NCBI RefSeq assembly: GCF_046097095.1
Contig: NZ_CP175698.1
Location: 310,001 to 374,000 of the forward strand
Direction of reading: 5' to 3'
Origin: Natrinema sp046097095
GTDB lineage: Archaea; Halobacteriota; Halobacteria; Halobacteriales; Natrialbaceae
DNA: 64,000 nucleotides
In this document: positions 8,403 through 16,994 of the stretch, in pieces
How positions within the stretch are numbered: position 1 is the stretch's first letter
Layout of the letters: the number at the start of each line of letters is the position of its first letter
The notes under the pieces: model-generated
Seen by the model: only the letters and a program-made list of their open reading frames with translations
Database searches by the model: none
What the model was told of the DNA's origin: nothing
Position numbers and translations under genes: made by a program

Positions 8403-10013
8403 ATGAACCGCTTACACCCGTTTAGCGCGGTAACGCTCGCTCTCCAGCGCGGCGTCACCGGGTTTTCGATGCCGGTCTTCCTCACAGGAATCGCAAGTAT
8501 CGTTGGCGTTGGAACCGACTCTGCCGTCGACATATTGTTCGTGCTGGCCCCGATCGGCCTCGTCGTCGGCGTCGCCTACGGTGTCGCGTACTACTACCGG
8601 TTTACGTACGAGGCCACTTCGAGCACCTTCGACGTGACCTCGGGCGTCTTCTCCCGGCGTTCCCGCGAGATCCCCTATCGGCGCATCCAGAACGTTGACG
8701 TCTCCCAGAGCGTCTTCCAGCGGCTCCTCGGGCTCGCCGTCGTCTCGATCGAGACCGCCGGCGGCGGCCAGACCGAGGCCACGCTGAACTACGTCAGCGA
8801 GGACGAAGCCGAGCGCCTTCGATCGGAGATCCGACGGCTAACGGCGAAGAGAGACGCCGAGACAGAGGGCGACGAACGGACGTCCACCACCGCGTCCGAC
8901 TCGGCCGCCGACGCCGGCGAGACGGCGCGACGAGAGGCCTCTCGAGACGAGGCCGCCCCGATCCGCCTATTCGAACTCGAGGTCCGCGAACTGCTCGTCT
9001 ACGCCCTGACTTCGTTCCGGTGGGGAGCAGCGGTGTTTCCGATCGCACTGTTGTTCTTCGTCGGCGGAGCCGACACGGGCTCGGGAGCGGTTCCCGAGTT
9101 CCTCCTAGTGGCCGCCGAGCCCTTCGGCGGCCCGGAGGCGATCGACGGTGCCGCCGTCGGCCAACTCCTCGTTTTAGCCGCGACCACCGCCGTTCAGTGG
9201 ACGGCCGCCACCTACGTCGCGAGTGCGATCTACACCGTCGCGAACTACTACGGCTTCCAGCTCGGCCGAGCGGGCGACGACTTCGTCTACGAACGCGGGC
9301 TGGTCCAGCGCTTCAGCGGCTCGATCCCCGCCGAGAAGGTCCAGTCGGTCTCGGTCACCGAGAACCCGCTCCAGCGGCTGGCCGGCTACGCCGGTCTCTG
9401 GGTCGAGACCGCGGGTTACGGCCCCGACAACGGTAGCGGCAGCCAGTCGGCCGTCCCGATGGCCGGGGCCGACCGCGTCTACCGGTTCGCCGAGAACGTG
9501 ACCGGCGTCGAGACGCCCCAGTTTCGCAGTCCGCCGGCACCGGCCCGCCGCCGGTATCTCGGCCGGTACACGATCATCGCGGCCGTGATCGTCGCCGCCG
9601 CGTTCGCCCTCGCACAGGTGTCGACGTTCGACCGCTGGTATCTCACCGCCGTCGCCTTCGTTGCGGTCCCGCCCGCGGCCCAGCTGAAGTACGCCAATCT
9701 CGGCTACTTCGTCGGCGACGACCACCTCGTGATTCGGAGCGGCTTCTGGAAGCGCCGGACGACCGTCATCCCCTACTACCGAATTCAGACGGTCTCGACG
9801 CGACGATCGATCTTTCAGCGCCGGCTCGGACTCGCCTCTCTGGCCGTCGACACCGCCAGTTCGCGCACCTTCGCGTGGGGGTCGCCGACGATCTACGACG
9901 TCGACCTCGAGACGGCCCGCGAGATCCACGGCACCGGTCGAGAACGGCTTCAGTCGAGCCTGCGTGAGCGCGCTCGAGCGGACGATATCGGGCTTTCGGT
10001 GGATTTTACCTGA
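8403..10013 (+). CDS. PH domain-containing membrane protein, YdbT-like (copy 1, large subunit)
   Basis: 536 residues with three PH-like (bPH2) modules, each preceded by a pair of transmembrane helices. Each module has a Y..R(I/V)Q.V-type motif: IPYRRIQNVDVSQSVFQRLLGL, IPAEKVQSVSVTENPLQRLAGY and IPYYRIQTVSTRRSIFQRRLGL. Between modules one and two lies an acidic Thr/Glu/Ser-rich linker of about 45 residues. It closely parallels the protein at 15393-16994, and the two small partners are also paralogous. Location: cytoplasmic membrane. Function unknown. Confidence 0.85.
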   Translation: MNRLHPFSAVTLALQRGVTGFSMPVFLTGIASIVGVGTDSAVDILFVLAPIGLVVGVAYGVAYYYRFTYEATSSTFDVTSGVFSRRSREIPYRRIQNVDVSQSVFQRLLGLAVVSIETAGGGQTEATLNYVSEDEAERLRSEIRRLTAKRDAETEGDERTSTTASDSAADAGETARREASRDEAAPIRLFELEVRELLVYALTSFRWGAAVFPIALLFFVGGADTGSGAVPEFLLVAAEPFGGPEAIDGAAVGQLLVLAATTAVQWTAATYVASAIYTVANYYGFQLGRAGDDFVYERGLVQRFSGSIPAEKVQSVSVTENPLQRLAGYAGLWVETAGYGPDNGSGSQSAVPMAGADRVYRFAENVTGVETPQFRSPPAPARRRYLGRYTIIAAVIVAAAFALAQVSTFDRWYLTAVAFVAVPPAAQLKYANLGYFVGDDHLVIRSGFWKRRTTVIPYYRIQTVSTRRSIFQRRLGLASLAVDTASSRTFAWGSPTIYDVDLETAREIHGTGRERLQSSLRERARADDIGLSVDFT

Positions 10014-10033
10014 CCGGTCCCGACGCTCCGCGT

Positions 10034-11446
10034 ATGGCAGACGACGACTACCGAATCGAGGAGGACAGCTTAGGCGAGATGCAGGTGCCCGCGGATGCCT
10101 ACTGGGGTGCCCAGACCCAGCGCGCAATCCAGAACTTCCCGATCTCGGGAATTACGTTCAGTCGTCGCTTCATTCGCGGGCTGGGCGTCGTCAAGAAGGC
10201 CGCTGCACAGGCCAACCGCGACCTCGAACTCGTCGACGAGGACGTCGCCGAGGCGATCATCGAGGCCGCCGACGAGGTCATCGCCGGCGAGCACGACGAC
10301 CAGTTCCCCGTCGACATCTTCCAGACCGGCTCCGGTACGTCGTCGAATATGAACGCAAACGAGGTCATCGCCAACCGCGCCGCCGAACTCATGGGCAGCG
10401 AGATCGGTGACCGCGTCGTCCACCCCAACGACCACGTCAACTACGGCCAGTCCTCGAACGACGTGATTCCGACCGCGATGCACGTCGCCTCGCTCGAGGC
10501 CGTCGAGAAGGACGTCATCCCGGCACTCGATACCCTCCGCGAAGCCTTAGAGGAGAAAGAGGAGGAGTTCGACGACGTCGTCAAGACCGGCCGTACCCAC
10601 CTTCAGGACGCGACGCCGGTCACGCTCGGTCAGGAGTTCGGCGGCTACCGCACGCAAGTCGAGAAGGGACTGGCCCGCGTCGACACGGTCCGGAACCACC
10701 TCGGCGAACTCGCGCTGGGTGGCACTGCGACCGGGACTGGGCTGAACACTCACGAGGAGTTCCCCGGCCGCGCCGCGGAGTACATCACGAAAGAGACCGG
10801 GGTCCAGTTCCGCGAGGCCGACAACCACTTCGAGGCCCAGGCCGCCCATGACGCGATGTCCGAAGCGCACGGCGCGCTTCGCACGGTGGCCGGCTCGCTG
10901 AACAAGATCGCCAACGACCTCCGCCTGCTCGCCTCCGGCCCCCGTAACGGCCTCGGCGAGATCGAACAGCCCGAGAACCAGCCCGGCTCCTCGATCATGC
11001 CCGGTAAGATCAACCCGGTCGTCGCCGAGGCGGTCAACCAGGTCCACAAGCAGGTCGTCGGCAACGACGCCGCCGTCTCCGCCGGCGCGGCCGAGGGCCA
11101 GATCGACCTCAACCTCTACAAGCCCGTCCTGGCCCACAACTTCCTCGAGTCGGCCCAACTCATCGCGAACGCCAGCCAGGTCTTCGGCGAGCGGTTCGTC
11201 CGCAAACTCGAGGCCAACGAGGAGTACTGCGAAGCGCGCGTCGAGCAGTCGATGGCGATGGCCACCTCGCTGAACGTCCACATCGGCTACGACAAGGCCA
11301 GCGAGGTCGCCAAGACCGCGCTCAAGGAGGACAAGACCGTCCGCGAAGTCGTCCTCGAGAAGGGCTACTTAGACGAGGACGAGGCCGACGAGGTGCTCGA
11401 TCCCCGGAAGATGACCGAGCGCGGCATCCTCGGGCAGGACGACTGA
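10034..11446 (+). CDS. fumC: Fumarate hydratase class II
   Basis: 470 residues, the normal length for the fumarase/aspartase superfamily enzyme that interconverts fumarate and malate in the citric acid cycle. Signatures include GSGTSSNMN near residue 100, NYGQSSNDV(I)PTAMH, TGRTHLQDATPVTLGQEF and the GSSIMPGKINP fumarate-lyase signature near residue 317. It lies 20 bases after the PH-domain gene on the same strand. The start at 10034 is the first ATG of the frame and fits the family N-terminus. Confidence 0.97.
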   Translation: MADDDYRIEEDSLGEMQVPADAYWGAQTQRAIQNFPISGITFSRRFIRGLGVVKKAAAQANRDLELVDEDVAEAIIEAADEVIAGEHDDQFPVDIFQTGSGTSSNMNANEVIANRAAELMGSEIGDRVVHPNDHVNYGQSSNDVIPTAMHVASLEAVEKDVIPALDTLREALEEKEEEFDDVVKTGRTHLQDATPVTLGQEFGGYRTQVEKGLARVDTVRNHLGELALGGTATGTGLNTHEEFPGRAAEYITKETGVQFREADNHFEAQAAHDAMSEAHGALRTVAGSLNKIANDLRLLASGPRNGLGEIEQPENQPGSSIMPGKINPVVAEAVNQVHKQVVGNDAAVSAGAAEGQIDLNLYKPVLAHNFLESAQLIANASQVFGERFVRKLEANEEYCEARVEQSMAMATSLNVHIGYDKASEVAKTALKEDKTVREVVLEKGYLDEDEADEVLDPRKMTERGILGQDD

Positions 11447-11640
11447 GTCGCCGACGGCTCTCACAACGGTAGCCAGTGGTACTGTTTCGGTATTCGGTCA
11501 CGGTCTCGAGTCTGAGTTGCCCAAATCGGTACGTGGAACACGCCTATTGATCACCAGACGCTCCATCGTTTCTAATATATTTTGTTAACTGTGTGAGATA
11601 CACAGCGCGTAGATCGATTATGAACTCCGGGTGAACCTCA

Positions 11641-12711
11641 TCAACTGTGGGTTTCGATGTGCCGCCCGACCCGCTCGAGACCCTCCACAAGTTCGTTGGT
11701 ATGGAGACCGAACCCGATTCGGAACCGGTTCGGATATCCGAAGACATCGCCGGGTGCGAGGACGACGCTCTCGGCCTCGAACAGCGACCGACAGAACTCC
11801 GTTCCGTCCTCAAACCCGTCAGGAACCGTCGGAAAGCCGTTTACGCCTGTCGGCTCGAACCAGTCGAGATCGTGGCGCTCAACGAACTCGGCGACGCGGT
11901 CTCGGTTCGACTTCGCATGAGCACGGTTTGCCGCAAGTATATCGGTCTCTTGCTCGCCGAGCGCCTGTCGAGCAATGTGCTGACCGAGAATCGGTGGTGA
12001 AATCGTCGTGTAGTCTTTCCATTTCCGCACTGTGTCTGCGAGTTCCTTGTCTGCGACAACCCAGCCGAGACGCGCACCGGCAAGACCGTACGACTTCGAG
12101 ACGCCAGCGGTCGAAATCGCTCGCTGCCCGAGCGACGCAGCCGAGGCGTGCGGGTCGTCGGCCAGCATTCGATACACCTCGTCAACGAGGAGGTACGCGT
12201 CGTTTTCTTCTACGAGGTCGTACAGCGCTTGTATCGTCCCAGGCTCGAGATATTTACCCGTCGGATTGCTCGGATTCGTAAGGACGACTACCCGAGTCTC
12301 TGGACGCATCGCCTCCGCTACAGCATCGACGGAAAGTTCCCATTCCGGGGGTTCGGTTCGGACTTCGGTCACGTCGCCGATAGCGGCGGGCACGCTCGCA
12401 AGTGACTGATAGGTCGGTGAGACAACGACGCTGTGATCCCCCTCGTTCAGGAGTGCCATGAACGTGAGGTAGTCGGCCTCTTGCGTTCCACATGTGAGAA
12501 CCACCTCTTCGGAGTCACGGTCGTAGCGCTCGGCGATCTCAGTGCGAAACGCTGGAGAGCCATCGGTCGGAATGACGTAGCCGAGTTCACCTACGTCGAA
12601 ATCGAATCGGTCGGCGGGAAGACTTCGAACGCCACTTTCAGCGAGCATCAGGTCAGCGTCCGATTCGTATTCGTCGAGCCACCGTTCTAATTCAAAAGGA
12701 GGCAACTCCAT
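11641..12711 (-). CDS. PLP-dependent class I/II aminotransferase
   Basis: 356 residues of fold-type I aminotransferase: glycine-containing cofactor loop TCGTQEADYL, NPSNPTG (146-152), the Asp in LLVDEVYRML, the Schiff-base Lys206 in VSKSYGLAGARLGW, and a C-terminal Arg in FRIGFGLH for the substrate carboxylate. I start at the ATG at 12711 (MELPPFELERWLDEYE), which matches relatives; an upstream ATG at 12738 would add nine residues. Its DNA is visibly lower in GC than its neighbours, which may indicate acquisition. The substrate cannot be told. Confidence 0.88.
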   Translation of the reverse strand: MELPPFELERWLDEYESDADLMLAESGVRSLPADRFDFDVGELGYVIPTDGSPAFRTEIAERYDRDSEEVVLTCGTQEADYLTFMALLNEGDHSVVVSPTYQSLASVPAAIGDVTEVRTEPPEWELSVDAVAEAMRPETRVVVLTNPSNPTGKYLEPGTIQALYDLVEENDAYLLVDEVYRMLADDPHASAASLGQRAISTAGVSKSYGLAGARLGWVVADKELADTVRKWKDYTTISPPILGQHIARQALGEQETDILAANRAHAKSNRDRVAEFVERHDLDWFEPTGVNGFPTVPDGFEDGTEFCRSLFEAESVVLAPGDVFGYPNRFRIGFGLHTNELVEGLERVGRHIETHS

Positions 12712-12896
12712 ATTAGGACATTCCCAGGGCCGAGTCATATGCCCTCCGCATTCAGCAGCTCACTCTTGACAACAGCCAGCGGAACAGAATCTTGCCCCGA
12801 TAACTGTATTCCCTATACTGAACACCGCTTCAGGGCCAGTGTTGACTACAGCGACGCTCTAATAGTGCCGGTATGCAGTCAGAGAGCCGACTTGCT

Positions 12897-12940
12897 CAGG
12901 GCCGCGCGATCAACACGGAGGGTCCGTTTTCGCGGCCCTG
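12897..12940 (-). terminator. Nested hairpin 25 bases after the CNNM/CBS gene (possible terminator or RNA structure)
   Basis: A perfect 10-base inverted repeat (CAGGGCCGCG at 12897-12906 and CGCGGCCCTG at 12931-12940) encloses a smaller one (ACGGA at 12915-12919 and TCCGT at 12923-12927). It lies directly after the stop of the CNNM/CBS gene and before the aminotransferase, both read on the minus strand. There is no clear T-tract after it, so a termination role is only an inference. Confidence 0.35.
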
Positions 12941-12964
12941 TGGTTGGTTCGTGGCCCGATCCCG

Positions 12965-14041
12965 TTACCGATCGGCCATCTCGACCTGCTCCTGATCGAG
13001 CGGATCCTCGATGTCGCCCATCACGGCCTCGAGCAGGTCTGTCACGGTGACGAGGCCGACGACCTCGCCGTCTTCGATCACGAGCGCGAGTTCCTGATTC
13101 TCGGCTTGGAACTGATCGACCGCGTCGCTGACGTCCGCGTCGGGCGAGAGCGTCATCGGCGGGGCCGCGAGTTCCTCGAAGTCGATATCGCCCTCGGCCA
13201 ATTCTTCGCGGTGACGGACGAAGATCGGGGTATAGACGATCCCACGAAAATCGGTCAGTTCGTCACCGACGAGCGGATACCGCGTCTGCGGTCGGTCCTC
13301 CATCTTCCGAAAGTTCTCCTCGGGGCCGTCTTCGGTCGACAGCGTGACGATCTCCTCGGGTGGCACCATCAGTTCGCTGATGGACTGCTCGCCGATCTGG
13401 AACGCGTTCATGATCTCTTCGCGCCGTTCCTCCGGTAACTCTCCCTCCTCGAGCACCGATCCAAGCTTGTTCCGGAGGTCGGCGCGGGACTCGATGACGT
13501 CCTCTTCGGTCTCGAGCCACGCGCCGGTCATCTCGATCCCGAACAGTTTGAGCGTCCACTTCGCGACGCCGTCGCCGATCCAGATGAGCGGAGAGATGAG
13601 CCGGTTGAACCAGTACAGCGGCGCCGCGCCGTACCGACAGACCATCCGCGATCGCTCGACGCCGAGGTACGTCGGCGTCTGCTCGCCGTGCGTCAGGTGG
13701 ACGAGGTTGATGATCAGAAACGCGAGGACGGCTCCGCCGCCGATCGTCGCCAACACCGTGTTCGCGAAGAACGGCTCAAAGATGGCAGCCAGCGCCGGCT
13801 CGGCGACGATTCCGACGGCGATACTCGAGGCCGTGATCCCGACTTGGCACGTGGTGAGATAGATCTCGAGCTCGTCGGTCATCATCCAGGCCCGCTCGAG
13901 GGCGGGGTCGCCGCCGACGAACTCCTCTTCGGTGAACTGCCGCGCCCGGGTCAACCCGAACTCGATGGCGACGAAGAAGCCGTTCGCCAGAATAAGCAGA
14001 ACGCCTGCGATCAGTCGACCGGCGATGACGAGCGTATCCAT
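12965..14041 (-). CDS. Hemolysin family protein: CNNM (DUF21) membrane domain plus CBS pair
   Basis: 358 residues. The CNNM transmembrane domain covers residues about 1-190: a first helix with AGVLLILANGFFVAIEFGLTRARQF, then three further helices containing QVGITASSIAVGIVAEPAL and a HGEQTPTYLG segment. Two CBS motifs follow, with MVPPEEIVTLS and LALVIEDGEVVGLVTVTDLLEAV. It ends shortly after the second CBS, lacking the CorC-HlyC domain. The family is linked to magnesium or other divalent cation transport. The ATG at 14041 is preferred over an upstream GTG at 14068. Confidence 0.88.
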   Translation of the reverse strand: MDTLVIAGRLIAGVLLILANGFFVAIEFGLTRARQFTEEEFVGGDPALERAWMMTDELEIYLTTCQVGITASSIAVGIVAEPALAAIFEPFFANTVLATIGGGAVLAFLIINLVHLTHGEQTPTYLGVERSRMVCRYGAAPLYWFNRLISPLIWIGDGVAKWTLKLFGIEMTGAWLETEEDVIESRADLRNKLGSVLEEGELPEERREEIMNAFQIGEQSISELMVPPEEIVTLSTEDGPEENFRKMEDRPQTRYPLVGDELTDFRGIVYTPIFVRHREELAEGDIDFEELAAPPMTLSPDADVSDAVDQFQAENQELALVIEDGEVVGLVTVTDLLEAVMGDIEDPLDQEQVEMADR

Positions 14042-14345
14042 TACCCCATCCGTTCGCTCTGCGGACACAAATTAGTGGGGAAACCAATGGACGGACGGCG
14101 ATATCCGACCATTACGGAACCGTCACACAGCGGTGAAGCGAATTCGGGCGATAGTATACCGGACACCGCTGTCTGTGCGATCTACCAACACACGGAATAC
14201 ACGAGTCCGAGTAAACACGGATTCCGCCCATTCTTTTTTGCCGGCCGGTCGCCAGTAAATCGGGGTAGTGACGCCGAACCGGATGCGAATCCGGCGGAAT
14301 AAAAGAACCCAAGCAGTTTTGATGGAGGCTCGCGTCAGACGAAAC
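14042..14345 (+). other. Divergent intergenic region, no gene seen
   Basis: 304 bases between the divergent CNNM/CBS and zinc-finger genes. It is A/T-richer than its surroundings. It contains GGAATAAAAG near 14298-14307, a possible promoter element for the zinc-finger gene. Open frames here give low-complexity products unlike halophile proteins. Confidence 0.5.
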
Positions 14346-14579
14346 ATGCACACCTGTCGTAACTGCAACCAGTCGTTCCAGACCGAGCTCGCCCTCGAGT
14401 TACACCGAGACACGTGCAAAAAGGGACAACTCTTCTGTCAGGTATGCGGGGAGCGATTCCGAGAGGGGACGGCGACCCAAGACGGCTGGCACTACGAGTG
14501 TCCGAACGCGGACTGCGACGGTGACGGTCTCAAAGAGGACCTCTATCGCGTCGAAGACGTCCGCGCCACGACCCACTGA
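14346..14579 (+). CDS. Small zinc-finger protein (C2H2/C4-like)
   Basis: 77 residues starting at the ATG at 14346. The first zinc-binding group is CRNCNQSFQTELALELHRDTC, with a C-x2-C...H-x3-C spacing like a C2H2 finger. The second is CQVCGERF followed by HYECPNADC. An earlier in-frame ATG at 14322 would add eight residues; I chose 14346 because the first finger starts there. The TATA-like A/T block near 14300 lies 20 bases before 14322 and about 45 before 14346, so it does not decide the start. It may bind nucleic acid; nothing more can be said. Confidence 0.75.
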   Translation: MHTCRNCNQSFQTELALELHRDTCKKGQLFCQVCGERFREGTATQDGWHYECPNADCDGDGLKEDLYRVEDVRATTH

Positions 14580-14907
14580 CGACTCGCCCCGCTTTTCGCT
14601 TCCCGACTCGTCTCGATATCGACGGCCTTGCTTCTCCGGCTCTCGACCGGCCGTCGTCGAGAGTCCCGACCGTTCACTCGGGAATGTACGCCGCCGATTT
14701 CGGCTCAGGAACGGCGTTCGAACCGTGTTCGGTGTTTGCGCCGACGAGGTCGGCCGCTGCCATGGCCGTCACTACCCGTGTGATCCGTCTGGATTCGCGC
14801 GGTCGAAACGACCGACACCGCTCGACACCGCGTGCGACCGTCCTCTCACTGTCACGACCGGCCCCGCTTTCCAACCCTTTAATCTCGTTTGTTCCGTCAC
14901 GATCTGT
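14580..14907 (+). other. Intergenic region before the second PH-domain pair, no gene seen
   Basis: 328 bases between the zinc-finger gene and the PH-domain gene at 14908. I see no open frame with haloarchaeal protein character and no RNA gene. The right end holds the promoter of the PH-domain pair. Confidence 0.5.
14876..14884 (+). promoter_or_regulatory. TATA-like element for the second PH-domain gene pair
   Basis: CCTTTAATC is centred about 28 bases before the ATG at 14908, the spacing expected of a leaderless transcript. Confidence 0.5.
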
Positions 14908-15396
14908 ATGGAACGGCTCACTCCGCGAGTGCGGATCGTCTGGCTCCTCCTCGCGATCGTCCGAGCCGCGATCCTCGGCGGGATCATCGTGGGCGCGGCG
15001 ATCGCAATCACCAGAACCGAACTCCCCAATCCCGCTCCGGGGAGGCTCATCCCGGCCGCGGTTGCACTCGCCGTCTCGGTCGCAGTCCTTCGCGTCTTCG
15101 TCGCCTGGCGGCGCTACGGCGTCTGGCGGTTTGCTCTCCGCGACGACGACCTCTACATCAAACGCGGCGTCTTCACCCGGGTCCGGACGGTCGTCCCCTA
15201 CGTTCGGGTTCAACACGTCGACTCCCGGCGTTCGCCACTCGAGCGGACCGTCGGCCTCTCGACGGTGGTCGTCTACACGGCCGGCTCCCGGAGTTCGGAC
15301 GTGGCGATCCCCGGGCTGACGCCGACGCGCGCAGAGGATCTTCAGGAGTCGCTGCGCCGACTCGCGATCGAGAGCGCGGGTGAAGACGCGGTATGA
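14908..15396 (+). CDS. PH domain-containing membrane protein, YdbS-like (copy 2, small subunit)
   Basis: 162 residues, a clear paralogue of the protein at 7940-8401. Two transmembrane helices are followed by WRFALRDDDLYIKRGVFTR, VVPYVRVQHVDSRRSPLERTVGL and LTPTRAEDLQESLRRLAIE. The frame is open upstream to 14521, but that part has no family similarity; the ATG at 14908 matches the paralogue and the TATA spacing. Its stop overlaps the next start (ATGA at 15393-15396), which implies translational coupling with the large partner. Confidence 0.85.
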   Translation: MERLTPRVRIVWLLLAIVRAAILGGIIVGAAIAITRTELPNPAPGRLIPAAVALAVSVAVLRVFVAWRRYGVWRFALRDDDLYIKRGVFTRVRTVVPYVRVQHVDSRRSPLERTVGLSTVVVYTAGSRSSDVAIPGLTPTRAEDLQESLRRLAIESAGEDAV

Positions 15397-16994
15397 AGCA
15401 ACTCCACCCTGCCTCGGTCGCCGTCCGATCGCTCTCGCGCAGTCTCAACACCGGGTTCGTATTCTTCGTCATCGGCGTCGTCGTCTCACCCGGCGGTAAC
15501 GGGATGAACCTGCTCTCGGTGTTCGGCCTCGTCGCCGTCGGAATTGTCACGGGCATCGTCTACGAGTTCGCCTACTACCAGCGGTTCCGGTACGAACTCA
15601 CTGCGGACACGTTCGACGTCACCTCCGGCGTGATATCACGCCGTGACCGCGAACTCCCCCTCGGACGGATCCAGAACGTCGACGTTAGACAGAACGTCGT
15701 CGAACGGGTCCTCGGCATTGCCGCAGTCCACATCGAAACCGCCGGCGGCGGTGAGACCGAAGTCAGCCTCCGATACGTCGGTGAGGACGAGGCCCGCCGC
15801 CTCAGACGGCAACTGCGACGCGGTGCAACCGCCGAGAGGGACGACGAGGAACGTACCGCCGACGCGCTCGAGGCCGGACGCGCGGATCACCCTACTGAAC
15901 GCGAACCGAGGACCGTCGAGGACGAGGAGGTCCTGTTCGAGATACAGCCCCGGGAGCTCGCGATCCTGAGCGTCTTCACCATCGATCCGGGGGCCAGCGT
16001 ATTAGGCGGGATCGCGCTCTCCTTTGCCAGCGGCCTCGATCCAACGATGCTGGTTCCCGCCGACCGTCTCGAGGCCCTCCCGGGGCCCGAAACGGGGGTG
16101 GTCGCGCTCGTCTGGGGACTCTTGCTCTTCGCGCTCGCCGCCTGGGTGCTAAGCGCCGCCCTGACGTTCTCGCGGTACTACGGCTTCCGGCTCACCCGCG
16201 CCGACGACGAACTCTACTACGAGCGCGGCCTCCTGCAGCGCTACAGCGGGACGATCCCTCTCGAGAAGGTCCAGGTGCTGACTATCTCCGAATCGATCCC
16301 CTACCGCTGGTTCGGCTACGCTGCCCTGAGCGTCGAGACGGCCGGCTACGCACCCGGCCAGTCCGGCTCCCGCGGGACGGAGTCCGCCATTCCGCTCGCC
16401 GCTGCCGATCGGGTGGCCGCACTTGCACGGGCGATCGAACCGTTCGGACCGGTCGACCTCGAGTCGCCGCCCCGTCGCGCCCGAGAACGCTACGCAGTCC
16501 GCTACCTGCTGGTCGTCACCGCCCTCGTCGCCGTCGCGTACCTGATCGCGCGGTACGTGCCGTTCGTCCGGCGGTGGTACGTCGTCGCCGCCCTCGCGGT
16601 CTTCGCCCCCATCGCTGCACACCTCAAGTGGACGAACCGGGGGTTTCGCGTCGGCGATCGGTACTTCCTCACTCGAATGGGATTCTGGCGGCGAACGACG
16701 AAGGTCGTTCCGCACTACCGGGTGCAGGCCGTCCTCCACGAGGCGACGATCTTCCAGCGCCGCCGAAGCCTCGCCAGCGTGACGGCCGACACCGCCAGTT
16801 CCGCCTCGTTTTTCGGTCGGGCCGCGACAGCGTACGATATCGACGCTGAACGGGGGCTCGAGCTACAGGCCGAAATCGAAGCACGACTGCAGGAACGGCT
16901 TCGCGTGCGAAAGCGACAGGGAACGAGCGGTCAGTGGGTGGAGGATTCGAACGAGACGGCCGACGATGGAACGGCCGACGACAGCGAACCCTGA
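15393..16994 (+). CDS. PH domain-containing membrane protein, YdbT-like (copy 2, large subunit)
   Basis: 533 residues with the same plan as the protein at 8403-10013: three bPH2 modules (LPLGRIQNVDVRQNVVERVLGI, IPLEKVQVLTISESIPYRWFGY, VPHYRVQAVLHEATIFQRRRSL) alternating with paired transmembrane helices. An acidic linker follows the first module. A C-terminal tail of about 35 residues, rich in Asp, Glu and Thr, is longer than in copy 1. The four-base overlap with the small-subunit gene is tighter than in copy 1. Function unknown; membrane-bound. Confidence 0.85.
   Translation: MKQLHPASVAVRSLSRSLNTGFVFFVIGVVVSPGGNGMNLLSVFGLVAVGIVTGIVYEFAYYQRFRYELTADTFDVTSGVISRRDRELPLGRIQNVDVRQNVVERVLGIAAVHIETAGGGETEVSLRYVGEDEARRLRRQLRRGATAERDDEERTADALEAGRADHPTEREPRTVEDEEVLFEIQPRELAILSVFTIDPGASVLGGIALSFASGLDPTMLVPADRLEALPGPETGVVALVWGLLLFALAAWVLSAALTFSRYYGFRLTRADDELYYERGLLQRYSGTIPLEKVQVLTISESIPYRWFGYAALSVETAGYAPGQSGSRGTESAIPLAAADRVAALARAIEPFGPVDLESPPRRARERYAVRYLLVVTALVAVAYLIARYVPFVRRWYVVAALAVFAPIAAHLKWTNRGFRVGDRYFLTRMGFWRRTTKVVPHYRVQAVLHEATIFQRRRSLASVTADTASSASFFGRAATAYDIDAERGLELQAEIEARLQERLRVRKRQGTSGQWVEDSNETADDGTADDSEP

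Noticed and set aside
11560..11600. A/T-rich tract between fumC and the aminotransferase as a terminator
   Set aside because: It contains no run of T and no hairpin; it may simply be a low-GC spacer between convergent genes.
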